DNA of 64,000 nt, from NCBI GenBank assembly GCA_937928045.1, contig CALFWO010000025.1, positions 26,670-90,669 of the forward strand, given 5' to 3'. The translations under genes and the position numbers were made by a program. The notes under the pieces were generated by a model. The model worked only from the letters and a program-made list of their open reading frames with translations, made no database searches and was not told the DNA's origin. Below, piece after piece: positions 56,901 to 64,000 of the stretch (position 1 is the first letter of the stretch; every line of letters starts with the position of its first letter). Source of the DNA: an uncultured Saprospiraceae bacterium. Lineage in GTDB: Bacteria; Bacteroidota; Bacteroidia; Chitinophagales; Saprospiraceae.

Positions 56901-57029
56901 TCGCCAAGCGTCAGCGAATGGGTCTTTTTTGGTAAAGGTCACTTTTGTTGGTTGAGTGTTAATGACTGTCGTACAGGCAAGTAAAAAGCCAGCAAAACCG
57001 ATCAATAGCATTAAATTGATGCTTTTCAT
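50973..57029 (-). CDS. Alpha-2-macroglobulin family lipoprotein with thioester motif
   Basis: The 2018-residue protein has a lipoprotein signal (MKSINLMLLIGFAGFLLAC). A TPR-like helical N-terminus (about 30-370) is followed by macroglobulin beta domains including DRKIYRPGQTIFFKGIV (MG2-like). A low-complexity bait-like stretch (about 1190-1245, many Ser/Ala/Met/Asp) precedes the A2M domain with FFLPQLRTDEKGDLSFSF. The thioester motif CSEQ is at Cys1475. An alpha/alpha-toroid follows, with GGFAWFKEGRTNAYMTEYIL. Bacterial A2Ms trap host or rival proteases in the periplasm or on the surface. No penicillin-binding protein 1C gene, the usual proteobacterial partner, is adjacent. Confidence 0.95.
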   Translation of the reverse strand: MKSINLMLLIGFAGFLLACTTVINTQPTKVTFTKKDPFADAWRKIDSLQNQGLPKSAQTAVEELLVKARAQKSADQIIKCHLYSAKFIQQLNEEGAKKGINHLEAELLKADEIEKALLYSILGEVYTQYLNNSRWKINQRTELSIQSDDILTWTTNQFIAKSKDYFLKSLAQGKWLALPIDKIEFVLAGKLDEKTLRPTVLDFLAHRAIDHFSNTQNLITEPTNVFLLNDPKVFGSTEEFLNINFDTENKNSGIYQGLLIIQKLVKHHKQLGNKEALMEIERKRLLFSKSNAVLGNKDELFLDGLRAFVKKYESHENAGDFLYEIANYHFNKANSQSYDYKSRDADAFIEAKKMAETCIDKYPKSWGADHSKSILFQIKQKQLELHLEEAVTANKDFLVGMTFRNLNNLVVKIFPYTEQLKSALNKGKRNEDLRILNNADPLKSWTINPEFKTDYYQHRSEFAVDKLPYGQYLITVAESENFNEKEIYKRVVVTVTDISVITQNNNTTQQKLLVVNRESGVPMAGVKVEQWVQKRTAGITRNVKMGEQVSDKNGAVAFKLSRNTSYQYKYFNGQDRFEPNNRYYGRGNVKGNRNYERTAFFLDRKIYRPGQTIFFKGIVMNIDGDRKPEIIPNRNYEVNFFDANRQKISAQTLQTNEFGSFQGTFVAPEGGLLGNFSISTNSSNVNFRVEEYKRPKFEVEINKPTTATNLNESIEITGSANAFAGYPIDGAKVSYRVTRQASFPWCPWWRIPSYYNRSQAEISNGEVKTDDDGKFIFSFKTLPDQTILEADQPEYRFVITADVTDGSGETRSSSFSLRAGTIGFTIGHNLSAVIEEGDLDKIIVQTKNLNGQFIPIKVEAKLLQLDKPKAVIKNRTYEVPDINLLEKGEFEKRFPLLAYGDEAQAHTWNVKKESWKETWTSVEDEKKALPKGAINPGTYKLILTGTDSSGKLASQESIIEIYSKKGGVIPGTNDVWLDTVENEYKVGEEFKVAVLANSATSVFYQLVRNNEILSEGWKNINLTSEISKLITEADKGNFFLNLNYVKYNRFFSENRTIKVPWSDKILNITTNTFRDKLKPGAEETWSFKIAGEQKDKVAAEVVAAMYDASLDAFSPNTYGLDLWPSNYSRNYLQGVGFGMANQRGNHPREEYYNPQIRRIYPRLNTFGYYPSERIAYELESMSAGMPSPRTAQRKSKSMEAAPMSADLAMDEDASISNSEAAIVTENSDQGQNNDAEMQKDNPVRTNLNETVFFLPQLRTDEKGDLSFSFTMNEALTSWKLLLQAHDKELRTGTLTKEVVTQKELMVIPNPPRFFREGDRIEFSAKVVNLTEKPMNGSVFIDLKNALNEEDLNTIIQGNKSQSFGLEPRASASFSWTIDVPTDAPPITHKVIAQAGNFSDGEQEDRPVLTNRMMVTETFPMPVRAGETRQFDFKRITEVQQSTSAKAHQYSIEFTSNPAWYAVLALPYLMEYPHDCSEQIFSRYYANAIAGGIANKYPKIKAVFDKWENTDALLSNLSKNEDLKSALLTETPWVLQAQSEEEQRKNIGLLFNLAKLGNEQKKAISKLAGRQENDGGFAWFKEGRTNAYMTEYILTGFQRLKKMGFSSDDRVPEILRKGLRFIDQSFITDYNKLKERLSENGKNIDPEKQYIGHRQIHYLFARSFFDEDISSGLKEAYDFYQAQAEKYWMKFGLQNQAQIALIMNRTNRKSQALDLLKSFRERALHHEELGMYWKMDNGFYWYNNSLETHAFMINCLQEVDPQQRELEDLQTYLLKNKQTNAWETTKSTALAIYALLMTGEQPGSALAESKLVNINIGSNPLVIDEAEAGTGYFRKNYDATSIPDNAGKIKIENPNKNIAWGATYFQYFENLDKITTFEETPLTIKKEVFLEEKTVDGPKLKAIDQVILKPGNRLKVRIEIRVDREMEFVHLKDHRASGLEPENVLSQYKYQGSLGYYESTMDASTNFFISYLPKGTHVFEYPLRVVHKGDFSNGITTIQSMYAPEFSSHSEGVRIKVGD

Positions 57030-57248
57030 AGGTGAATTTTCTAATTTCTAAAGTTAGTAATTCCGCTCAAAAGGGAATACATATGTAGGATGAATCCTTT
57101 GGATGAATTGGTTGGTGAATAGTAGGATTTAAGAGATAATTAACAAAGGTTCATGAATCTGGTAAAAACAGCTGATTGTAATTGAAGCATAGCCGTTATT
57201 TTAACGCAATCCTTCAGGCCAAAGAAATTAATCCTAAGTAAGTATTGT

Positions 57249-58319
57249 CTATACAGTTACCTCTTCCTTGTTGCCAAAAAATCGAGCGACATTGACTTCA
57301 CGCATCAATTCTTGGCCATTCAGTAAAAATTCAATGAAATGATTGGCAAAATAAGGACCAATTGAGGCACCCTTTGTTCCTAAACCACTAAAAATATAAC
57401 AATTGTCGAATTGATGATGACGACCAATGACTGGTCGTCGATCTTTCACTGTTGGACGAATAGCTGCGAGATGATTTACTTTTTCATATTTCGGAAGCAT
57501 TTTGTCCAATCGCTTTTGAAGAAATGCTGCACCGGCCTCAGATGGTTTATCATCAGGAGAATTCCATTCGTAGTTTGCACCAAACCAAAAATGACTTTCG
57601 GCCAATGGCGCCATGATCATTTTATGCTTGAGCAATCGCTCTGTTTTTAAATCTTCGATTTTAAGATGAAAAACCTCTCCTTTGGACGGCTCGAATTCAA
57701 CCGTACTCCACAAAGGATTAAACCTTCCTTTAGCACCTTCACACCAGATGATAGTTTGAAATTGAATTCCAAGGGACTGAATGGTTCCATTTTCTATATT
57801 CACTTCATTGTATGACAAATCCGTTTGCACCAATATATCTTGATTCAAAAGATGCGCTTGATATTCTTTAATAAATCGACCAAGATCTACTTGCGCTCCA
57901 AGCAATATTCCTTGGCTCGTACCAGATATCACATGTTTGTCAAACTCCCCCATGTTATCTGCCTCCATCACATGCTCCGTCCAACCGGGCTGAGCAGTTC
58001 TAATCATCCAATCGTTTTCTTCACTTGGAGAAAAAAGACAACGAAGTATTTCTCTTTTCTGATAGTATTTTTCGGTTCCCAATAATGATGAAAAATCAGA
58101 AAAACATTTTTCTGCAAATGACATCAACTCTTCGATCATCCAACTTTTTACAAATCTCCTACCAGTTATAGGATTCACTATTCCTGCCGCGATTTTAGAA
58201 GCACTTCCCTCGTGACGGTGGTCGATGACCATCACATTTTTCCCCTCATCCAAAAGACGTTGACAAATCAAAGAGCCTGCTAGTCCTTGGCCTATGATAA
58301 GATATTCACACTGCCTCAT
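57249..58319 (-). CDS. FAD-dependent oxidoreductase (DAO family)
   Basis: The 356-residue protein has the FAD-binding motif LIIGQGLAGSLICQRLL (7-23) and VMVIDHR. AAGIVNPITGRRFVKSW is characteristic of a Bacteroidota DAO subfamily related to glycine oxidase and to the MnmC C-terminal domain. AIRPTVKDRRPVIGRH and IFSGLGTKGASIGPYFA close the fold. It probably oxidises a secondary amine or amino acid; the substrate is unknown. There is no signal peptide. It is the last gene of a three-gene operon, one base after the MmcQ/YjbR gene. Confidence 0.88.
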   Translation of the reverse strand: MRQCEYLIIGQGLAGSLICQRLLDEGKNVMVIDHRHEGSASKIAAGIVNPITGRRFVKSWMIEELMSFAEKCFSDFSSLLGTEKYYQKREILRCLFSPSEENDWMIRTAQPGWTEHVMEADNMGEFDKHVISGTSQGILLGAQVDLGRFIKEYQAHLLNQDILVQTDLSYNEVNIENGTIQSLGIQFQTIIWCEGAKGRFNPLWSTVEFEPSKGEVFHLKIEDLKTERLLKHKMIMAPLAESHFWFGANYEWNSPDDKPSEAGAAFLQKRLDKMLPKYEKVNHLAAIRPTVKDRRPVIGRHHQFDNCYIFSGLGTKGASIGPYFANHFIEFLLNGQELMREVNVARFFGNKEEVTV

Positions 58320-58320
58320 A

Positions 58321-58677
58321 TTATAATTTTGCTAATAATTTCTTGTCAGATTGCTTGAGTGAAGCTACAACAAGATCATAAGAGTGATCAATTAACTCTA
58401 GAATAAGCGTATGGGACAATTCTTGTTCAAAATAAACGGTGTTCCAATGTTTCTTATTCATGTGCCATCCAGGAATGATATCTGCATAACTTGCTCTCAA
58501 TTCAATCGCTTTATCCGGATCACATTTCAAATTCACTCTAAATATTTCTTCGTTTAAATTAGTTGCACTAAACATCTTGTTCATAACCTTAAAGACTAGC
58601 ACATCGGGCCCGAAAGGTGTGGATTCCTCTACCCCTTTCTTATTTAAACAATAGTCTCGAAATTCTTCAATATTCAT
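58321..58677 (-). CDS. MmcQ/YjbR family protein
   Basis: The 118-residue protein has the full MmcQ/YjbR pattern: FRDYCLNKKGVEESTPFGPD near the start, KMFSATNL, NLKCDPDKAIELR and GWHMNKKHWNTVYF, ending LIDHSYDLVVASL. The fold is a small alpha/beta 'double-wing' proposed to bind DNA, but a function has not been shown. It sits between the alcohol dehydrogenase (10 bases) and the FAD oxidoreductase (1 base), so all three are cotranscribed. Confidence 0.92.
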   Translation of the reverse strand: MNIEEFRDYCLNKKGVEESTPFGPDVLVFKVMNKMFSATNLNEEIFRVNLKCDPDKAIELRASYADIIPGWHMNKKHWNTVYFEQELSHTLILELIDHSYDLVVASLKQSDKKLLAKL

Positions 58678-58687
58678 TTAATCAATA

Positions 58688-59755
58688 TTAATCGGGCGTA
58701 ATCATTACTTTTAAAATACCATCCTCATTGGCATCAAAAACTCGAAAGGCTTCAGCTCCTTCGGACAATTTAAATTGATGAGTAAATACCCCCTCTCCTT
58801 TTATTTTTCTATTCTGAACCAACGGCAACAATTCTGGCCAAAGGTCAACTATTCCAGTGACACCTGTATGCAAGGAAACTGATTTCAATTGCAAATAATT
58901 TAGGGGAATCTGGACTCCTGGTTGTAGAATTCCAAGAACAGAAATATGCCCGCCTAGCTTAACTATTTTTGTTGCTTGTTTCAAAGAAGATTCTTTACCC
59001 GCCGCATCAATAACTGAGTCAACACCGACACCTTTGGTTTGTTCCATAATCGATCTCACTGCCTTGTCTGGATGTAATGCTATCGCTCCAAGTAGCGCGG
59101 CCTTTGCTCTTCGAAATTCAACAGGCTCAATTGCAAAAACTTTGGCGGCGCCAGCTGCAAATGCAGATTCCACAGCCATAGACCCTACCGGTCCTTGACC
59201 AAAGACTGCAACAGTACCACCGGGCTTTACTTTAGACATCTTTACACCATAGTAGCCAGTCGCTAATGCATCCGTTAAAAGGATCGCCTGTTCATCATTT
59301 ATTCCATCAGGAATTCCAATAGCACCAAGATCAGCATTGTGCACCTCAAAATATTCTGCATGGCCGCCGTTCAACTGATTACTAATGCCATAAACTGTTG
59401 CCGAATTTCCTTTGATATAACCAAGACAATGATTCACTTGCCCCATCTGACATGGTCTACATTCTCCACATCCTCGACCGCCTGAAACTAGAATTTTATC
59501 GCCAACTTTATGACGGTATACATCTGATCCAATCTCCACGACTTCTCCAATCATTTCATGGCCAGTACAAAAACGCTCAACGGGCTGACTAAAATCAATT
59601 TTCGCGATTTTATCGCCATGATAAGGATGAAGATCTGAACCACAAATACTGCATTTGGTAACCTTAATTATCAGGTTTCTTGGCTTAGTGATTTTTGGAT
59701 CATCAAAAGATTCGTAAATGATTTGGCCTGGACCGTTGAAGACTAGTGCTTTCAT
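58688..59755 (-). CDS. Zinc-dependent medium-chain alcohol dehydrogenase
   Basis: The 355-residue protein has both zinc sites of medium-chain dehydrogenases. The catalytic residues are in CSICGSDLHPYHG (Cys38) and GHE (His66, Glu67); the structural zinc cysteines are 96, 99, 102 and 110 in GGRGCGECRPCQMGQVNHC. The Rossmann motif GQGPVGSMA (about 185) binds NAD(P). The class is closer to the FdhA/threonine-dehydrogenase-like group than to ADH1. The substrate cannot be told. It is the first gene of the operon; the minus-strand TACCTTTC about 25 bases upstream is a one-mismatch -7 box. Confidence 0.93.
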   Translation of the reverse strand: MKALVFNGPGQIIYESFDDPKITKPRNLIIKVTKCSICGSDLHPYHGDKIAKIDFSQPVERFCTGHEMIGEVVEIGSDVYRHKVGDKILVSGGRGCGECRPCQMGQVNHCLGYIKGNSATVYGISNQLNGGHAEYFEVHNADLGAIGIPDGINDEQAILLTDALATGYYGVKMSKVKPGGTVAVFGQGPVGSMAVESAFAAGAAKVFAIEPVEFRRAKAALLGAIALHPDKAVRSIMEQTKGVGVDSVIDAAGKESSLKQATKIVKLGGHISVLGILQPGVQIPLNYLQLKSVSLHTGVTGIVDLWPELLPLVQNRKIKGEGVFTHQFKLSEGAEAFRVFDANEDGILKVMITPD

Positions 59756-60064
59756 ACAATGAATTTTAGTAGTACAACGGAAAGGTAAGGTATTCTTGCG
59801 AATCCCAGTTATAGTAATACTTCAGTTATATCACATAAGCCCTTGAAGTAAAATTAAACGGGGGAATGAAACTGCTGAATTGAATCATGGTAAAAATTAA
59901 GAATTGTAATTTAAACCAAGTCAAAGTAGAAGCTCCATTCATAAAAATCTCAGCCCTTGGCTTGAATCAAATTCCATAAGCAGAGCGTTTAATAAACAAC
60001 CTCGATGGATCACCTTCCACTTTTTTCCAAACCTTACTTCTTTTTGTAGCAATAAATCCGTTTG

Positions 60065-60083
60065 GTTAATTGTAGTAATTAAC
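60065..60083. promoter_or_regulatory. Perfect dyad, possible operator upstream of the DUF5916 gene
   Basis: GTTAATT-GTAGT-AATTAAC is a seven-base perfect inverted repeat with a five-base spacer. It lies about 50 bases upstream of the -7 box, a usual place for an activator site. The binding protein is unknown. Confidence 0.35.
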
Positions 60084-60131
60084 AAAGTATAATGAGCTGT
60101 TAATAGGGTCGAAATATATAATCATTAAATC

Positions 60132-60139
60132 TATCTTTG
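60132..60139 (+). promoter_or_regulatory. -7 element of the DUF5916 gene, implying a leaderless transcript
   Basis: TATCTTTG is a perfect match, and the ATG at 60144 begins four bases after it. The expected start site (about four bases past the box) falls on or just before the ATG. Confidence 0.6.
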
Positions 60140-60143
60140 CACA

Positions 60144-62354
60144 ATGTTTACAAGGTGTCTGCTGCTAATATTTTCGTTTTTCTTTGGCAATTTAGTTGAG
60201 GCTGTGGCTGAAGATGCAGCTCCGGTAAATCGTGTTTCTCCGAGTTTCAAGTTTGATGGTATCATTTCAGATGGCGAATGGGACAACATAATTCCACTCG
60301 ATCTATCTATGCAGATTCCAGTTTTCATGGGAGAAAAAACGGAGAAGTCGATCATAAAAATGGCTTACGATGATAGCTACATTTACCTCTCTGGAGCTTT
60401 GTACGATTCTGAAGTTGATAAAATCCAAGCGAATACTAAAGAGCGAGATGGTCAAACGGCGAGTACGGAGTGGTTTGGGATGGTCATTGATAGTTATAAT
60501 GACAAGCAAAATGCATTAGGCTTTTTCACTACTCCAACCGGCTCGAGATTCGATGTTGCTGTACAAAACGATGCTGGAGGAAGAGAACCGTTGAATACAA
60601 GTTGGAACAACTTCTGGGATGTTCAAGTCAATGTCAATGAGGAAGGTTGGTTCGTAGAAATGCGAGTTCCATTTAGTAGTCTTCAATATCAAATTGTTGA
60701 TGGAAAATTAACAATGGGAATTACCGTATGGAGATATATTGCTAGAAAGAATGAAGTTCAAATGTGTCCAGCCATTTCGCCAGATTTAGGTGATCAAGCG
60801 ATGTGGCGTCCCTCGCAAGCAAAGGAATATGTATTTGAAGGTATCAAACAAAAAAAGCCGCTTTACATTACACCGTATCTTCTTGGCGGTTATTCAAAAT
60901 TAAATGAACTGAATGGCCAAGGAACTGCCTATACATCGGAAAGTAATTTTGTGCGTAATGTTGGATTAGATGCTAAGATTGGAATTACAAACAATTTCAC
61001 TTTGGACTTAACCGTCAATACTGACTTTGCTCAAGTGGAAGCCGATGACCAGCAAATAAATCTTTCGAGGTTCTCCTTATTTTTTCCCGAAAAAAGATTG
61101 TTTTTCCAAGAACGCTCAGGGATATTTAGCTTTAGAATTGGATCTCGAAACAATCTTTTTTACAGCAGGCGGATTGGAATAGATGAAGATGGCAACAGTA
61201 TTCCAATTATTGGTGGCGCTAGATTGACTGGAAGAAAAAATGACTGGGACATTGGACTGATTAGTATGCAAACTGGCTCCACGGATAGTGTAGTTACAAG
61301 CAATTATTCGGTATTCAGAGTTAAAAAAAGAGTCTTGAATGAGAATTCGGATGTTGGACTATTGGTTACCAATCGGATTGATGCCAATGGAAAATTTAAT
61401 ACTGTATATGGCGTTGATGGCAATTTGCAAATATTGGGAGATCATCTGTTGTCGATAAAATTTGCCCAAGCCTTTAACCAAGGCGTTCAGGCTAATTTAC
61501 TTTCGGCGGATCCCTCAATGTTTTGGGTAAGTATGGTTCGGCGATCGCAAAAAGGATTTACTTACGCCGGCAGTTTATCCAGACTTGGAAAAGACTTCAA
61601 TTCTGATGTTGGATTTATCAATCAGGAGAATTATGTTCGACAAGGAATACGATTGCAATACAACTGGTTTCCGGGAAAAGATTCCAAACTTTTTCGCCAT
61701 GGTCCTACCATTAGAGGAGCATCATTTTGGCGTAACGGAGTTAATAAATATAACCAGGCCTTCTACACAGGGAATTATGGATTCAGATGGAAAAATGGCG
61801 CCAGCTTAACTCCAGGAATACGACTTCAATATGATGATATTACGGAGTCTTTCGATATTGCAGACATTGCAACAATACCTATACGATCGTATCTCTACAC
61901 ATCTGCCATCACAGAATTTGCAAGTCCAACTTCTTCGCCATTCATTGTCAATGGAGAAATCCAATCTGGAAGATTTTTTGATGGCATCAAACACAGTTTA
62001 AAAATAAGTCCGGTTTACAATATCTCCTCTAGCCTAAGAATGGATTTTACTTACGAATTCAATTCTGTCAATTTTAGTTCAAGAAATCAAAAATTTGATA
62101 CCCATATCGCCAGATTGAAAGGCTTGGTGATGTTTTCAACTAAGCTAAGTGTTTCTGCATTTGTCCAGTACAACAGCTTGGATAATTTGTTTTTGGGGAA
62201 TATACGATTGAGATACAATCCAAAGGAAGGCAATGATCTATTCATTGTTTACAATACCGATGTGAATGGTGACCGCGCTGAATTCAATCCAATGTTACCG
62301 GTTACCAACCAAGGATCAGTATTGGTAAAGTATAGCTATACATTTAGATTGTAG
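60144..62354 (+). CDS. DUF5916 outer-membrane protein with N-terminal CBM9-like domain
   Basis: The 736-residue protein has a signal peptide (about 1-22, ending VAEDA). A carbohydrate-binding CBM9-like sandwich (about 30-210) has FDGIISDGEWDNIIPLDL and TEWFGMVIDSYNDKQNA. It is followed by the DUF5916 beta-barrel (about 230-736) with the hallmark FPEKRLFFQERSGIF and many paired aromatic strands, ending YSYTFRL. Such proteins sit in the outer membrane and probably bind a glycan; their cargo is unknown. Single gene with its own promoter; it converges on a small membrane-protein gene 14 bases away. Confidence 0.92.
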   Translation: MFTRCLLLIFSFFFGNLVEAVAEDAAPVNRVSPSFKFDGIISDGEWDNIIPLDLSMQIPVFMGEKTEKSIIKMAYDDSYIYLSGALYDSEVDKIQANTKERDGQTASTEWFGMVIDSYNDKQNALGFFTTPTGSRFDVAVQNDAGGREPLNTSWNNFWDVQVNVNEEGWFVEMRVPFSSLQYQIVDGKLTMGITVWRYIARKNEVQMCPAISPDLGDQAMWRPSQAKEYVFEGIKQKKPLYITPYLLGGYSKLNELNGQGTAYTSESNFVRNVGLDAKIGITNNFTLDLTVNTDFAQVEADDQQINLSRFSLFFPEKRLFFQERSGIFSFRIGSRNNLFYSRRIGIDEDGNSIPIIGGARLTGRKNDWDIGLISMQTGSTDSVVTSNYSVFRVKKRVLNENSDVGLLVTNRIDANGKFNTVYGVDGNLQILGDHLLSIKFAQAFNQGVQANLLSADPSMFWVSMVRRSQKGFTYAGSLSRLGKDFNSDVGFINQENYVRQGIRLQYNWFPGKDSKLFRHGPTIRGASFWRNGVNKYNQAFYTGNYGFRWKNGASLTPGIRLQYDDITESFDIADIATIPIRSYLYTSAITEFASPTSSPFIVNGEIQSGRFFDGIKHSLKISPVYNISSSLRMDFTYEFNSVNFSSRNQKFDTHIARLKGLVMFSTKLSVSAFVQYNSLDNLFLGNIRLRYNPKEGNDLFIVYNTDVNGDRAEFNPMLPVTNQGSVLVKYSYTFRL

Positions 62355-62368
62355 ATTCAAATCTTGGG

Positions 62369-62650
62369 CTAGAATAAAACGAGGTAAAGAAAGCAAGCGA
62401 AAAGTAAAATTCCCAGTCCTACAAAAAACCAATCTCTTCGCTGCTCCCACCTTATTTCATTTCTCATTTTGTTTTTCAAAGCCTCTTTTGCTTCAGCAGT
62501 CATCTCTACTCTATTGGGATCACTTTTATAATCAAGATTGGCAATTGACTTTTCACCCAACTGACGCAGGAGTACTCTTCTCCGTCGGGCTAAAGCTCGA
62601 TTTTGTTCAATCTTTTTTATTGCATCCAATATGGTTCCAGCGCTACTCAT
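62369..62650 (-). CDS. Small tail-anchored membrane protein
   Basis: The 93-residue protein has a basic, helical N-terminal half (IKKIEQNRALARRRRVLLRQLG) and a single C-terminal transmembrane helix (about 73-92, FFVGLGILLFACFLYLVLF). The layout resembles tail-anchored or cytosol-facing membrane proteins, but I do not recognise a family. It is monocistronic, 14 bases from the converging DUF5916 gene and 205 bases from the symporter. Confidence 0.65.
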   Translation of the reverse strand: MSSAGTILDAIKKIEQNRALARRRRVLLRQLGEKSIANLDYKSDPNRVEMTAEAKEALKNKMRNEIRWEQRRDWFFVGLGILLFACFLYLVLF

Positions 62651-62855
62651 AAAGTATATTTGTTTTAAAATATACTTGAATTAGACAGTCCTATTGAATA
62701 GTTTCGGCAAAGGAAGTAAAAAACACGACGAAGTATTTAGTTCAGAACTTCTGAATGTATGAACAATTGGAAAATGAGTTATTGAATGTACTTGGCTAAT
62801 ATTTAATAAATCTTAAGACTTGATCACCTTCAATGTTTTCCCTAAATAATCAACC

Positions 62856-64000
62856 TTATTTTTTCAGCTGAACAAAATATCTTCTCGCTTCCTTCATTAC
62901 TTTAGGTGCTAAAATCAGCGTAGTCAACATGGTTGGAATGGCCATTAGCGCAAAAGAGCCATCGATTAAATTCAGCATGGCACTTAAGGGATAAGTGGCA
63001 CCTACCATAATACTAGCGAGGTAAAAATAGTTGTAGTACTTTTTATTATTTGCACCGAACAAAAAGGAAGCACATTTGGAGCCATAGTAACTGTAAGAAA
63101 ACAAAGAAGAAATGCTAAATATTGCAACGCACAGCAAGAGTAAATAATTCCCAAAAGTAGAGAAAGAAGAACTGAATGCCGCTGCTGTCAAACTTACACC
63201 ATTGGCTTCTGATGATTGCCAAACGCCGGTCACCAAAATAGCCAAGGCGGTCAACGTGCAGATCACTAATGTATCTATAGCTGGTCCAAGCATGGCTACT
63301 AATCCTTCGCGAATTGGCTCATTTGTTTTTGCCGCACCATGCGCCATTGGCGCAGTACCAATACCTGCCTCGTTTGAAAATGCTCCACGTCTAATTCCCA
63401 ATAAAATCAATCCACCTAACATCCCACCTAAAAATGGATCTCCATGGTAATTTGAAGCTGCAAAAGCATCGGTAAAAATAAGCTTTAGGTAATATGGTAC
63501 GATTTGATAATTTGAAATCAAAATGAACATTACGGAGAAAAAATATAATGCGACCATTGAAGGTACCAACTTCGCAGCCAAGGCACTTATTCTTTTCAAT
63601 CCACCCAAGACAACTATTGCTGTCATCGTAGTCAGAATTATTCCAATTCCAAGATTTATAACAAAAGTATTCTCTTCAGCATGCCCAACAAAAAGAATGT
63701 CTCGAACGGCTTGGGTCAATTGATTAACATTAAAAACCGGCAAGGCGCCAAGCAATCCTGCGAATGAAAAGAATATCGCAAGTGGCTTCCAGTTTTTACC
63801 CAAGCCTTCAGTAATGAAATACATCGGGCCTCCTTGAATTTCTCCGTTGGAATCTTTCCCTCGATACATAATGGCCAAACTTGAAGTGAAAAATTTGGTG
63901 CTCATTCCGATCAATCCTGAGATCCACATCCAAAATATTGCACCTGGACCTCCGATCGCAATAGCCACAGCCACACCTGCCACATTGCCCATTCCAATAG
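62856..64000 (-). CDS. Sodium:alanine symporter (AGCS family), partial at the right edge
   Basis: The frame is open to the window edge; 381 residues are visible and the N-terminus (about 70-90 residues, by family length) lies outside. The visible part starts IGMGNVAGVAVAIAIGGPGA, the AGCS signature, with MWISGLIGMSTKF next. EIQGGPMYFITEGLG, RRGAFSNEAGIGTAPMAHGAAKT and the late SYSYYGSKC are also diagnostic (first three given as separate motifs). It imports alanine or glycine with Na+ through the inner membrane. The internal Met at 63992 is not the true start. Confidence 0.93.
   Translation of the reverse strand, partial: IGMGNVAGVAVAIAIGGPGAIFWMWISGLIGMSTKFFTSSLAIMYRGKDSNGEIQGGPMYFITEGLGKNWKPLAIFFSFAGLLGALPVFNVNQLTQAVRDILFVGHAEENTFVINLGIGIILTTMTAIVVLGGLKRISALAAKLVPSMVALYFFSVMFILISNYQIVPYYLKLIFTDAFAASNYHGDPFLGGMLGGLILLGIRRGAFSNEAGIGTAPMAHGAAKTNEPIREGLVAMLGPAIDTLVICTLTALAILVTGVWQSSEANGVSLTAAAFSSSFSTFGNYLLLLCVAIFSISSLFSYSYYGSKCASFLFGANNKKYYNYFYLASIMVGATYPLSAMLNLIDGSFALMAIPTMLTTLILAPKVMKEARRYFVQLKK

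Larger units (their letters stand above)
59756..60143. other. Divergent intergenic region (388 bases)
   Basis: This region drives the alcohol dehydrogenase operon on the minus strand and the DUF5916 gene on the plus strand. It holds a GATCACCTTCCACTTTT segment (60009-60025) also found after the gene ending at 15269, an AT-rich dyad at 60065-60083 and a perfect -7 box at 60132. No gene or RNA is seen. Confidence 0.6.

Overview
The window is AT-rich chromosomal DNA from a member of the Bacteroidota. Saprospiria- or Cytophagia-like is my guess; nothing here fixes the order. The evidence is a type IX secretion (T9SS) C-terminal sorting domain, a DUF5916 outer-membrane protein, a DUF3822 gene beside rsmD, a ThuA/PQQ-dehydrogenase/cytochrome fusion lipoprotein, and several promoters with the Bacteroidota -7 element TAnnTTTG. 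Shine-Dalgarno sequences are generally absent. I see no rRNA, tRNA, insertion sequence, prophage or CRISPR array. Both ends cut a gene: a giant secreted protein runs off the left edge and an alanine symporter runs off the right.

Layout. 1-6104 (-): a secreted protein of at least 1751 residues with PPC-like repeats and a phage-tail-type S74 chaperone domain, then ACP phosphodiesterase. 6207-12231 (+): YchF, an RluE-like pseudouridine synthase, an HhH/beta-barrel protein and a TPR histidine kinase. 12490-14619 (-): a T9SS cargo protein with what looks like a catalytically dead gingipain fold. 14820-23877 (+): a small membrane protein, a MalY/PatB C-S lyase, malate:quinone oxidoreductase, an RRM RNA-binding protein, cyclophilin, modABC, a Nudix hydrolase and a beta-lactamase-fold hydrolase. 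23963-27331 (-): the ThuA/PQQ/PKD/cytochrome/CBM lipoprotein.

27420-35668 (-) is the most interesting part: a compact nine-gene operon. In transcription order it holds a 65-residue protein, two TerD-family proteins, three TerY-type VWA proteins (the third with a TerY-C zinc module), a PP2C phosphatase with an Ig-like domain, an atypical protein kinase with a zinc ribbon, and a Na+/Ca2+-exchanger-family antiporter. A hairpin follows the antiporter. This is a Ter-type 'TerY-phosphorylation' stress system without TerC, with a cation antiporter in the place where a membrane partner would be expected. TerD proteins bind Ca2+, so the layout suggests a Ca2+-linked membrane stress circuit; that link is inference.

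35986-49866: a DUF4380 lipoprotein, then argS-glnS (-), a small secreted protein, a cluster of rsmD, a DUF3822 ASKHA-like protein, a one-TM coiled-coil protein and bactofilin (-), then tsaD, DUF6624, TfoX-like and a large Asp-box/LamG surface protein (+). 50138-64000: a DUF697-SHOCT protein, a thioester-containing alpha-2-macroglobulin lipoprotein of 2018 residues, an operon of zinc alcohol dehydrogenase, MmcQ/YjbR and FAD oxidoreductase, a DUF5916 outer-membrane protein, a small tail-anchored protein and the AGCS symporter. Most genes outside the Ter operon are housekeeping or typical cell-envelope genes of the phylum.
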